Of a DNA stretch of 17,429 bases, positions 7,645-14,467 are shown in pieces (position 1 is the first letter of the stretch; every line of letters starts with the position of its first letter). The stretch is taken from NCBI GenBank assembly GCA_005884335.1, contig VBCJ01000329.1:1-17429 (forward strand), read 5' to 3'. The notes below the pieces were generated by a model. That model had not been told where the DNA came from and did not search any database. It saw only the letters and a list, made by a program, of their open reading frames with translations. This stretch comes from Betaproteobacteria bacterium. Its GTDB lineage: Bacteria > Pseudomonadota > Gammaproteobacteria > Burkholderiales > SG8-39. Position numbers and translations under genes: made by a program.

Positions 7645-8775
7645 CTATGCGGCCGCCTTGCCGCGGTTCGTCTCGAAGCCCGGCTCGCTCCCGAGGAGCG
7701 CCGCAGGCTTCTTCAGGTTCTCCTGCCAGAGCAGCGACTCCATGAAGATATTGAGCGGCTGGTCCTGGACGGTGAGCTCGTATACGTAATCGTCGTACGA
7801 AGCGTGATTGTGCACCGCCCAGCCCGGGGCGGAGAGCATGAGGTCCCCCGCGGCCCATTCGTAGCGATTGCCCGCGACCGTCGAATAACCCTTGCCGTGG
7901 AAATAGTAGTTGATCGCGGCGGAAACATGGCGGTGGGGTCGGTCGACGATCTTCGGCGGGCGAATCGTCATGGTGGCGAAGAAATTCGGCGTGATGCCGT
8001 TGGTGCGGCCGGTGACCGGGTTGTACATCATGTAGAGCCTGCGCCCGGCGTACTCTTTCCCGAGCGCCTCGAGCTTGTCGAGCTCGCGTTTTACTTCCTT
8101 CCACGGAAAGTAGAGAGGCTTCGACACCACCGCTTCCGGATTGATGAGGATCTCGTACGGCATCAGCATGCCGCCGTCCGCGCCGACGTGGATCATCCCG
8201 TAGGGGCTTCTGCGGCGCGGATCGCCAGACCGCGCTTTCTCCTCCGCGTCCTCCACCGGACGCAGCTCGGCGGCCGGCTCGTCCTCCGGAAGATAGACCT
8301 GCATGTGCTGAAGGAGGGGCACGTTCGAATAGGTGAGGCGCACCTGAAGATCCTTGCCATCGTTGACGTGACGGTAGACTGCGTAGGACGGATGGTTCCA
8401 CACGTCGTATTGCTCGAAGGCGATGCGCTTCCCCGCGACCAGCGTGTGGCCCGATCCAGCGATGCAGAAGTTCACCTCGGTAGCGTTGTGGCGGAACGCC
8501 GCCGTCTTCTCGCCCGGCTTCAGAACCGAGAGCTTGACCTGGATGCCCGGCGCGAAGCCCGGCGCATTGGCCTCGGCGAGCGGATGCACGATCAGCGACT
8601 CGCGCCGGCCGTTCGCCGGCCGGGGCAGGCTCGCGAGGCGTTCGGTTTCGGCATCGATCTCGCGCCTGGTGACTACGATCGGCGCCCAATACAGGTTCTC
8701 GTCCCGCGCGCGCTGACCGGAGCGGTCGCAGAAGCGACCCTGCATGTCCTTAAAATCCTTCTTGAACTCGTTCAT
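7645..8775 (-). CDS. Bicupin dioxygenase, gentisate 1,2-dioxygenase-like
   Basis: The ATG at 8775 is chosen because GGAGGTCTT directly precedes it; a longer reading of the frame to 8973 would overlap the upstream gene by 164 nt. The product has 376 residues and two cupin domains. The N-terminal cupin (about 78-140) has RHNATEVNFCIAGSG and QYDVWNHPSY. The C-terminal cupin (about 265-335) has PHRHVSAAINYYFHGKG and GDLMLSAPGWAVHNH, giving a complete metal-site set of H281, H283 and H322 or H324. Gentisate and salicylate 1,2-dioxygenases are bicupins that use Fe(II) to cleave the ring between the carboxyl-bearing and adjacent hydroxyl-bearing carbons. Placed after a salicylate 5-hydroxylase-like oxygenase, ring cleavage of a gentisate-like acid is a good hypothesis, not proven. 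It could equally be an uncharacterised cupin oxygenase. Confidence 0.82.
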   Translation of the reverse strand: MNEFKKDFKDMQGRFCDRSGQRARDENLYWAPIVVTRREIDAETERLASLPRPANGRRESLIVHPLAEANAPGFAPGIQVKLSVLKPGEKTAAFRHNATEVNFCIAGSGHTLVAGKRIAFEQYDVWNHPSYAVYRHVNDGKDLQVRLTYSNVPLLQHMQVYLPEDEPAAELRPVEDAEEKARSGDPRRRSPYGMIHVGADGGMLMPYEILINPEAVVSKPLYFPWKEVKRELDKLEALGKEYAGRRLYMMYNPVTGRTNGITPNFFATMTIRPPKIVDRPHRHVSAAINYYFHGKGYSTVAGNRYEWAAGDLMLSAPGWAVHNHASYDDYVYELTVQDQPLNIFMESLLWQENLKKPAALLGSEPGFETNRGKAAA

Positions 8776-8809
8776 AAGACCTCCTCGGCCCAGGAACAGA
8801 TCGTACTCC

Positions 8810-9808
8810 TTAGACGGGGCTCCTGGCTTTCGCTCCCGCCAGCCGCGGCTTCGTTTTCTTCGGCTGGGGAATTGCACGGCCCGCGCCGTGCTCTCTCGCC
8901 CGCTTGAGCAACTCCACCCCGAGCGCGAGATCGGAAATGCCCATACCCATCGCTTTGAAGAGCGACACGTCATCCGCGCCCGAGCGCCTGCGGCCCGAGG
9001 CGATGAGCCCGGAGAGCGGAATCACTTCCTCCCACCCCGACGAAGCATATCGAGTCATGAATTCGCGCGAGAGCTGCTGCACGCCCGGAAGATTGTCCAC
9101 GGCGACCAGCGTTGCGCGCGCAAAGACGTCCTGCGCGAATTCCTCCCGGTCCGGCGCGATCGCGCCCACGGCATTCAGGTGAGCGCCTCTTTCGAGCATG
9201 GCGGCAGTGAGGAAAGGCTGCGCCGCCCGTGTCACCAGCGTCACGATTTGCGCTCCCCTGCATGCCTCGCTCACCGAGGCGCAGCTCGCCGCTTCAAGAC
9301 CGAACTCCCCGCGCGCCTTTCCGGCGAACGCCTGGCGCGACTCTGTGCGCGGACTGTAGATCTGCAGCCGCTCGATGGGCCGCACCGCCAGCATCGCGCC
9401 GACCTGGGCGAGCGCCTGTTTGCCCGTCCCGACGATCGCCATCACCTTGGCATCCTGCCTCGCCATCCAGTCGGAGGCCACGCCCGAGATGCCGCCGGTG
9501 CGCAAGTTGCCCAGCGCGAACGCCTCGATCACTGCAACCAGGGACCCGTCTTCGGCCCTCCAGAGCAGCAGCAGCGGGCAGGTGCCGCCCTGCGTGTGCG
9601 TCCACGTTTTGGTACCCACTAGATTCCCGAGCCTGCCGCCGATCGCGTGCAGGTTGTTCTTTCCGTATTGCAGCAGGGTCTTCGTCATGTTCTGCGCCTC
9701 GCCGCTCGCTTCCTCGCGCAGCGCGGCCTCGAGAGCGACGATCGCGTCCTTCAAGTCCATCAACTGGACGACTTCGGCTTCGGTGATCCAGATTGCGTCG
9801 GCGCCCAT
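8810..9808 (-). CDS. Ornithine cyclodeaminase / mu-crystallin family NAD(P)-dependent protein
   Basis: The protein has 332 residues from the ATG at 9808, one base after the upstream stop (TGA-A-ATG), so translation is probably coupled. The family features are K67 in VGTKTW, NLRTGG (101-106), the nucleotide-binding loop IVGTGKQALAQ (125-135) and DDVSLFKAMGMGISDLALG starting at 279. The family includes ornithine cyclodeaminase, alanine dehydrogenase and imine or ketimine reductases. At the position where ornithine cyclodeaminase has its catalytic Asp (R-E-L-D), this protein reads R-E-E-F (in APDREEFAQDV), so true ornithine cyclodeaminase activity is unlikely. The lysine/arginine-rich tail PKKTKPRLAGAKARSPV is unusual. 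The role in the cluster is unknown; NAD(P)H-dependent reduction of a pathway intermediate is one guess. Confidence 0.86.
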   Translation of the reverse strand: MGADAIWITEAEVVQLMDLKDAIVALEAALREEASGEAQNMTKTLLQYGKNNLHAIGGRLGNLVGTKTWTHTQGGTCPLLLLWRAEDGSLVAVIEAFALGNLRTGGISGVASDWMARQDAKVMAIVGTGKQALAQVGAMLAVRPIERLQIYSPRTESRQAFAGKARGEFGLEAASCASVSEACRGAQIVTLVTRAAQPFLTAAMLERGAHLNAVGAIAPDREEFAQDVFARATLVAVDNLPGVQQLSREFMTRYASSGWEEVIPLSGLIASGRRRSGADDVSLFKAMGMGISDLALGVELLKRAREHGAGRAIPQPKKTKPRLAGAKARSPV

Positions 9809-9809
9809 T

Positions 9810-10679
9810 TCAGACCTTGAACGAGGTCAACACCTGTTTGGGAAACAATTCCTCTAGTACGAGGCGCCTGTGGCACACACCCTGTTCGAATGCAAAATCG
9901 ACGAAGGCCTGAAGCGTAGTGCGGTTCTTCTCCAGCCCATAGGGCCAGATATCCTCCCCGAACAGGGCTTTCATGCGCTCGGTGTAGGGCGCAAGCCAGG
10001 CGAGCGGCGCGTGCGAAGCGGTGATGTCGGAAAGCCGCTCGACTGAGCGGCGCTTCGCTTCGTCGAAAGCCTTGTAAAGATTCATCGCGAGCCAGGGGTG
10101 GCGCTCGAGCACGTCGGTCTTGATCACGATCACGTGCATGATGGGAAAGACCCCGGTCTCCCTGAAGTAGGCCGCTTCGACCGCTTCGTAGTCCGGAAAC
10201 AGCCGCCGGATCCCGCTGCCGAAGTCGCGCGGCGGCCGCGCGGAAAGCACGGCGTCGATATCCCCTGCAAGCAGCATGTCGTTCAGAGAGTGTCGGGGCT
10301 CCGGGCGGAGTTGCACTCCTTCGGGCAGCTTCGGCTTCACTTTCTCAACGCGCCCCGCCTCGTTCACTCCCGCCTGGACCCATTCGACCGACGCGAGCGG
10401 CACCTCGGCCTGGTGGGTGAGGTAACCGCGCGAATAGATCACCGCGGTCTGCGCCCACTCCGGAATCCCGATACGCTTGTCCTTCAGTTGCTCCGGGCGG
10501 TCGATCCTGCCGCCGTCGCGCACGTAGATCATCGATTGCCGAAACACGCGCGAAAACGCTTCCTCCGGCGGCAGGGTGAGCACGTTAAGGCTCACGCCCT
10601 GGACAGGCACCTGTCCCGTGGCGATGTCGCGCGTGTGCTCGTAGTCGCCGATCGCGAGCGTCAGAGACAGTCTTTCCAC
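9810..10679 (-). CDS. 4,5-dihydroxyphthalate decarboxylase (Pht5)-family protein with internal deletion
   Basis: The product has 289 residues from a GTG at 10679, 7 nt after the ferredoxin stop. The start LSLTLAIGDYEHTRDI, the segment LKDKRIGIPEWAQTAVIYSRG, EWVQAGVNEAGRVEKV, YFRETGVFPIMHVIVIK and the tail KQVLTSFKV match this family, whose fold resembles ABC-transporter solute receptors. No signal peptide is present, so it is cytoplasmic. Relatives I recall are about 325-335 residues; between the PPEEAF and SRVFRQSMIYVR segments they carry about 37 more residues (a FRxLRxxEFDxxELSLSSY stretch and IAIPVFP). Here PPEEAFSRVFRQSMIYVR is continuous, at residues 37-54, so about 110 nt appear deleted in frame. 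That segment helps build the ligand pocket, so activity is doubtful unless the gap is an assembly error. The alternative is a binding protein of unknown ligand. Confidence 0.78.
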   Translation of the reverse strand: MERLSLTLAIGDYEHTRDIATGQVPVQGVSLNVLTLPPEEAFSRVFRQSMIYVRDGGRIDRPEQLKDKRIGIPEWAQTAVIYSRGYLTHQAEVPLASVEWVQAGVNEAGRVEKVKPKLPEGVQLRPEPRHSLNDMLLAGDIDAVLSARPPRDFGSGIRRLFPDYEAVEAAYFRETGVFPIMHVIVIKTDVLERHPWLAMNLYKAFDEAKRRSVERLSDITASHAPLAWLAPYTERMKALFGEDIWPYGLEKNRTTLQAFVDFAFEQGVCHRRLVLEELFPKQVLTSFKV

Positions 10680-10686
10680 GAATTCG

Positions 10687-10998
10687 CTATTCCTTGAGCA
10701 GCACCGCGCCGTTTTCGATTTTCACGGCGTAGGTGCGAATGTCCTCGGTGCAGGGGACGCCGACCGCCTTGCCGGTCGCGATGTGAAACTTCCCCTGGTG
10801 CAGCGGGCATTCGATCTCCTCGCCCTCGATGAAGCCGTCGGCGAGGCTCGCCTGCCCATGAGTGCAGGTGTCGTGCGTGGCGAAGATCTTTCCGGCGAGG
10901 TTATACAGGCACACCGGCTCCACGCCGAGATTGACGAGCAGCGTCCCGTCCTCCGGAACATCGGAGGCGTTCGCGACTTTGATCCAGTTCTCGCTCAT
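10687..10998 (-). CDS. Rieske-type [2Fe-2S] ferredoxin of a ring-hydroxylating oxygenase
   Basis: The protein has 103 residues from the ATG at 10998, one base after the stop of the beta subunit gene (TGA-C-ATG), so translation is probably coupled. The Rieske motif is complete: C45 and H47 (CTHGQASLADG), then C64 and H67 (CPLHQGKF), with the 16-nt-residue spacing of this class. Length and sequence (VANASDVPEDGTLLVN, TEDIRTYAVKIENGAVLL) fit the NagAb/BphF type of small electron carrier. It passes electrons from a ferredoxin reductase to the Rieske centre of the oxygenase alpha subunit. Its place directly after the first alpha-beta pair says it serves that oxygenase. No reductase gene is in the window, so that partner must be encoded elsewhere. 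The gene order alpha-beta-ferredoxin is conventional. Confidence 0.95.
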   Translation of the reverse strand: MSENWIKVANASDVPEDGTLLVNLGVEPVCLYNLAGKIFATHDTCTHGQASLADGFIEGEEIECPLHQGKFHIATGKAVGVPCTEDIRTYAVKIENGAVLLKE

Positions 10999-10999
10999 G

Positions 11000-11500
11000 T
11001 CAAAGGGGATAGATCAGGCTGTTCGGAACGAGGAGGCTGTCGAAGATGCAGAGCTTTTCCTTGAATTTTAACCTGCCCCCGTCCGCGACGAGTTTGTCGC
11101 GATATTGACCGGTGTTGAAAACGCGGGTGAACTCGTCCTGCAGTGTCTCGAGCGCGACATAGTTCGCGCGCACCTCGAGCACCCCTTCCTTCCAGCCCAG
11201 GACACGGAGGCCGCTCACCATGCGGCGCATGGTGCGCGGCGCGTACACCGCGGTCTTGCGGATTGCGGTGACCCGGTCGGCGAGATACCCCTTGCTCTCG
11301 CAAAGCCAGGTCGCGAGCGGAAGCCCGCGCTCGAAGTTCTCGCGCGGAACGATCTTGTAGAGACATTGCTCGACGAAGAATTCCGGCCATTCCTCGAAGC
11401 GCTCCTCGTCGAGACAGGCGGTGTACGCGGCATAGAGTTCTTCCAGCTCCAGGCGCAGGTCCCGGGAATTCAGGGTCAGATAACGCTCCGCTGTGTTCAC
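11000..11500 (-). CDS. Aromatic-ring-hydroxylating dioxygenase beta subunit (NagH-like)
   Basis: The protein has 166 residues from a GTG at 11500. It is an NTF2-like small subunit: LEELYAAYTACLDEERFEEWPEFF, CLYKIVPRENFERGLPLATW, CESKGYLADRV and a C-terminus KEKLCIFDSLLVPNSLIYPL. The E-R-F-E-E-W-P-x-F-F start and the ending VPNSxIYP match what I recall of the salicylate 5-hydroxylase small subunit NagH. It has no catalytic residues of its own and would pair with the alpha subunit encoded just upstream. A 57-nt gap with a promoter-like element and a palindrome separates it from that alpha gene, so alpha and beta may not be made from a single promoter only. No strong ribosome-binding site precedes the GTG. 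Confidence 0.88.
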   Translation of the reverse strand: MNTAERYLTLNSRDLRLELEELYAAYTACLDEERFEEWPEFFVEQCLYKIVPRENFERGLPLATWLCESKGYLADRVTAIRKTAVYAPRTMRRMVSGLRVLGWKEGVLEVRANYVALETLQDEFTRVFNTGQYRDKLVADGGRLKFKEKLCIFDSLLVPNSLIYPL

Positions 11501-11514
11501 GCTACAGAAAAGAA

Positions 11515-11524
11515 CGAACGTTCG
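11515..11524. promoter_or_regulatory. Perfect 10-bp palindrome CGAACGTTCG, candidate operator
   Basis: The palindrome lies in the alpha-beta intergenic gap, immediately after the putative -10 hexamer on the minus strand, where a bound protein would block transcription. Palindromes with an AACGTT-like centre are common operators of TetR-type repressors, but no regulator gene lies in the window to pair with it. The flanking bases (AAAT before, TTCT after) extend the symmetry only partly. Confidence 0.35.
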
Positions 11525-11525
11525 A

Positions 11526-11553
11526 TTTCTAGGATTTTACTGATGAATGACAA
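11526..11553 (-). promoter_or_regulatory. Putative promoter inside the oxygenase cluster
   Basis: On the minus strand TTGTCA (11553-11548) matches five of six -35 consensus bases. After a 16-nt spacer TAGAAA (11531-11526) matches four of six -10 bases. The surrounding 57 nt are clearly more AT-rich than the coding DNA on both sides. It would drive the beta subunit, ferredoxin and downstream genes separately from the upstream alpha gene. It is only a sequence match. Confidence 0.4.
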
Positions 11554-11557
11554 ATTG

Positions 11558-12778
11558 CTAGATCTGCATAACCTGGCGGTAATAGGCGTAAAAGGCGCGG
11601 ATCACGGATTCTGTCACCATGTGCTGCTCGTCCTTCCAGTCGCGCCCGCCCATCTCCATGACGCCAGCCCCTTCTGGATACGGACCGACGCCGGCCTGAG
11701 AGAATTTCATCACTTCGCTGTCGTCGATCGAAACGAATCCCGCCGGTCCCATGAGGTTCGCCTGCCGCAACCGGCGCCGGGTCATGTCCTCGTCGTCGGC
11801 GGCGTAGCCGAAGTAGGTCCAGGCGAGCTCGAACGCCGCCGGGCCGCGCGTGATGAGCTGACGCATCGCCAGGGTGTTCGACTGCTGCTGGATGATGAGG
11901 TTGGGCCAAAGGGTCGTCATCACCACGGTGTACTCCGGAAATTCGCGCACCGGCTCTAGAAGCGTCGCATCCTGCAGTTTGAAGTTGTCGATTAGCGACT
12001 TCATGTCGGCGTTGTCCTCGGTTTTCTTCTGATCCCCTCGCCAGGAAATCAGCGCGCCATGACGGCCGGTTGCATCCATCTGCACTTTCGAGGGCTGATC
12101 GGCTCGAAACAGCCCGAAGCTCAACAGGAACACGTGCAGCAGGCTCGCGTGATAGGGGTCCTTGATGTTCTCGAACATCAACTTCCAGTTCGCGGGTGTC
12201 AGTTGGCGCGAGTAGCCGAGCACGCGGAGCTCCCGTCCGTCGAACACGCGGTCGAAAAGCGCCAGCATCGAAGGTCCAAAGTACTCTTCCAGCGGCTCAA
12301 GCTCCGATGCAAAGGAGGCGAAGATCACGCCGTGGCGGCAGGCAACCCTGAGCCTGCGCAGCCCGTGATTCTTCGGATCGAAATCCGCGGGCATTCCGCC
12401 CTGCTTCTTCACTCCGCGCCGAAACGGCACCCCGATCAGATTACCCTTCAGGTCATAGGTCCACTGGTGGTAGGGGCACATGAACTCGACGGCATTGCCG
12501 AGATGCCTCTGGCAGAACTGCACGCCCCGGTGAGCGCAGCGGTTCTCCACGACGTTGATCGAGCCTTGCTGGTCGCGCACCACCACGACCGGCTTTTCGC
12601 CTATGAAAGTGCGCTTGAAATCGCCTGAGCGCGGCAGCTCCGCCTCGAGCGCGACGTAGTTCCAGCTCGGACCGCAGAAGATGCGCTCCTGCTCCCGGGC
12701 ATAGATCTCCGGGTCGGAGTAGATCCAATAGGGGATGCGGGAAATGCCTTCTTGGGGCCACACGTGGCGCGCGCCCAT
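11558..12778 (-). CDS. Rieske oxygenase alpha subunit, salicylate 5-hydroxylase (NagG)-like
   Basis: The protein has 406 residues from the ATG at 12778, preceded by AAAGAGAGAAAACC. The Rieske centre ligands are C81, H83, C101 and H104 (CAHRGVQFC to CPYHQWTY). The catalytic iron site is ENIKDPYHASLLH, with D207 linking the centres and H210 and H215 as ligands; the third ligand is expected in the D/E-rich C-terminal part (AADDEDMTRRRLRQANL). Stretches such as GDFKRTFIGEKPVVVVRD, INVVENRCAHRG, GVPFRRGVKKQGGMP and MGPAGFVSIDDSEV closely follow NagG, the large subunit of salicylate 5-hydroxylase, which makes gentisate. Related anthranilate or terephthalate oxygenases cannot be ruled out. It begins 32 nt after parB on the same strand, so read-through from the par operon may contribute to its expression. 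Confidence 0.9.
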   Translation of the reverse strand: MGARHVWPQEGISRIPYWIYSDPEIYAREQERIFCGPSWNYVALEAELPRSGDFKRTFIGEKPVVVVRDQQGSINVVENRCAHRGVQFCQRHLGNAVEFMCPYHQWTYDLKGNLIGVPFRRGVKKQGGMPADFDPKNHGLRRLRVACRHGVIFASFASELEPLEEYFGPSMLALFDRVFDGRELRVLGYSRQLTPANWKLMFENIKDPYHASLLHVFLLSFGLFRADQPSKVQMDATGRHGALISWRGDQKKTEDNADMKSLIDNFKLQDATLLEPVREFPEYTVVMTTLWPNLIIQQQSNTLAMRQLITRGPAAFELAWTYFGYAADDEDMTRRRLRQANLMGPAGFVSIDDSEVMKFSQAGVGPYPEGAGVMEMGGRDWKDEQHMVTESVIRAFYAYYRQVMQI

Positions 12779-12810
12779 GGTTTTCTCTCTTTCGGTGCCG
12801 GCGCCGCTCG

Positions 12811-13674
12811 TTAGGAAACAGACCGCTTGCGTCGGAACTTGGACAGGAGCTCGTCCAGGTGATCGTGACTCGAATAGCTGATGACCAGTTTCCCTGCGCC
12901 TTTTTTCCCCGGCTTGATCTCGACTTGGGTTCCGATCTCCTCGGACAATTCTTCCTCGAGACGCGCGATGTCGCGATCGGTACCGTGCCTGCGCCTGGCC
13001 TTGCCCGTGGGATGAAGGATGGCGTTGACCAGTTGCTCGGTCTGGCGCACGGAGAGCGCCCGGTCTGCAACCCGCTTCGCGACGCTCTCCTGCTGCCGCG
13101 CCTCGAGCGGGAGAAGCGCGCGTGCGTGTCCCATCTCGAGCTTTCCATCAAAAACAAGCGCCTGTACCGCCTTTTGCAAATTCAGTAACCTGAGCAAGTT
13201 AGTGGTTGCGGTGCGGGAGCGGCCAATGGCCTCCGCCGCCTCCTGGTGCGTGAGTTTGAACTCGCCGATCAGACGCTGCACGCCGCCTGCTTCCTCGAGC
13301 GGGTTGAGGTCTTCCCTCTGGATGTTTTCGACCAGCGCCATGGCGAGCGCCGACGAATCCGGCACCTCGCGAACGAGCGCCGGGACTTCCGCGAGACCGG
13401 CGATTTTCGCCGCGCGCCAGCGCCGCTCGCCCGCGATGATCTCGTAGCGGTTGTTCCCGATCGGTCGCGCGAGAATGGGCTGCATCAGGCCTTGCGTTCT
13501 GATCGAAGCTGCGAGCTCCTCCAGCGAGCTGTCGTCCATCTTCGTGCGCGGCTGGTAGCGACCGCGCTGCAGCTGGTCGATGCGCAGCGTGGCTTGCCGC
13601 TCGGAGACCGGCCCCCCCTCCCCATCCTTGTCGAGGAGGGCGTCCAGGCCCCTGCCCAGTCCCTTGAGTTTCAC
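12811..13674 (-). CDS. parB: Chromosome-partitioning protein ParB
   Basis: The protein has 287 residues from a GTG at 13674, 13 nt after the parA stop with a weak GGGAAA ahead of it. It opens with the typical KLKGLGRGLDALL helix, which in the family contacts ParA and stimulates its ATPase. The CTP-binding and spreading region has RYQPRTKMD (39-47), GERRWRAA (82-89) and ENIQREDLNPLEEA (116-129). A helix-turn-helix follows (about 139-165, KLTHQEAAEAIGRSRTATTNLLRLL), which reads parS. The C-terminal dimer domain ends HDHLDELLSKFRRKRSV. ParB loads at parS, slides as a clamp and, with ParA, segregates the origin region. Two matching parS sites lie upstream of mnmG. The gene looks intact. Confidence 0.98.
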   Translation of the reverse strand: MKLKGLGRGLDALLDKDGEGGPVSERQATLRIDQLQRGRYQPRTKMDDSSLEELAASIRTQGLMQPILARPIGNNRYEIIAGERRWRAAKIAGLAEVPALVREVPDSSALAMALVENIQREDLNPLEEAGGVQRLIGEFKLTHQEAAEAIGRSRTATTNLLRLLNLQKAVQALVFDGKLEMGHARALLPLEARQQESVAKRVADRALSVRQTEQLVNAILHPTGKARRRHGTDRDIARLEEELSEEIGTQVEIKPGKKGAGKLVISYSSHDHLDELLSKFRRKRSVS

Positions 13675-13687
13675 CGGTATTTCCCGC

Positions 13688-14467
13688 TCATGCTGTCGCC
13701 GCGATGCCGTTCCGGGAGAGGATCTCGCCCGCCAGGGCGACGTAAGCTTGCGAGCCCTTGCATTCGCGGTCGAACTTCACGGCGGGCGCGCCGAAGCTCG
13801 GCGCCTCGGCGAGCCGTACGTTGCGCGGGATCACGGTCTCGTACACCTTCTTGCCGAAGTGCTCCTGCAATTGCGCCGACACCTGCTGCGCGAGCGCATT
13901 GCGCGGATCGTACATGGTTCGAAGCAGCCCCTCGATATCGAGCTTCGGATTCAGGTGCTGGCGGACCTTTTTGATCGTGTTCACGAGATCGGAGAGCCCC
14001 TCGAGCGCGTAGTACTCGCATTGCATCGGTATCATCACCGCATCGGCTGCGACCAATCCATTCACCGTGAGCATGTTGAGCGCTGGAGGGCAGTCGAGCA
14101 GGATGAATTCGTACTGGCTGGCGATCGTTCCGAGCGCGCCTTTCAGGCGTGACTCGCGGTGCTCGAGGTCGACCAGCTCTACCTCCGCGCCGGCGAGGTC
14201 GCGGTTGGCGGGAATCAGGTCGTACCCGCCTGATTCCGACTTCAGCCGCGCCGAATCGGCGGTCGCCAGCCCCAGCAGCACTTGGTAGACAGAAATCTTC
14301 AGGGCGCGTTTGTCGATTCCGCTGCCCATGGTGGCGTTGCCCTGCGGATCGAGATCGACCAGCAGGACGCGCATCCCGGACTGCGCGAGGCTCGCCGCGA
14401 GATTGACGCTGGTCGTGGTCTTTCCGACGCCGCCCTTCTGGTTGGTGACGGCGAGGATGCGGGTCAT
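13688..14467 (-). CDS. parA: Chromosome-partitioning ATPase ParA (Soj)
   Basis: The protein has 259 residues. The ATG at 14467 overlaps the rsmG stop in an ATGA arrangement, so translation is probably coupled. It carries the deviant Walker A motif KGGVGKTT (11-18) with both lysines, the Walker A' region LLVDLDPQGNATMG (35-48) and Walker B-like LLDCPPALNMLT. The C-terminal half has TMYDPRNALAQQV and VIPRNVRLAEAPSFGAPA, standard for chromosomal ParA of the MinD/Mrp superfamily. ParA binds DNA non-specifically as an ATP dimer, and ParB-parS complexes follow its gradient to segregate origins. There is no N-terminal regulatory domain, as expected for chromosomal rather than P1-type plasmid ParA. 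It appears complete. Confidence 0.98.
   Translation of the reverse strand: MTRILAVTNQKGGVGKTTTSVNLAASLAQSGMRVLLVDLDPQGNATMGSGIDKRALKISVYQVLLGLATADSARLKSESGGYDLIPANRDLAGAEVELVDLEHRESRLKGALGTIASQYEFILLDCPPALNMLTVNGLVAADAVMIPMQCEYYALEGLSDLVNTIKKVRQHLNPKLDIEGLLRTMYDPRNALAQQVSAQLQEHFGKKVYETVIPRNVRLAEAPSFGAPAVKFDRECKGSQAYVALAGEILSRNGIAATA

Noticed and set aside
6776..8689. 637-codon minus-strand open frame
   Set aside because: It overlaps the bicupin and alpha genes out of frame, has low-complexity Arg/Gly/Ala composition and contains no conserved motif.
6379..8907. 842-codon open frame on the + strand
   Set aside because: It is antisense to two well-supported genes (oxygenase alpha, bicupin); its composition is Arg/His/Glu-rich, as expected for a GC-rich shadow frame, and it has no recognisable motif.
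12793..12806. Near-palindrome CGGTGCCGGCGCCG after parB, considered as a terminator
   Set aside because: The stem is only about 5 bp with one G-T pair and no T-tract follows, so it does not support transcription termination.
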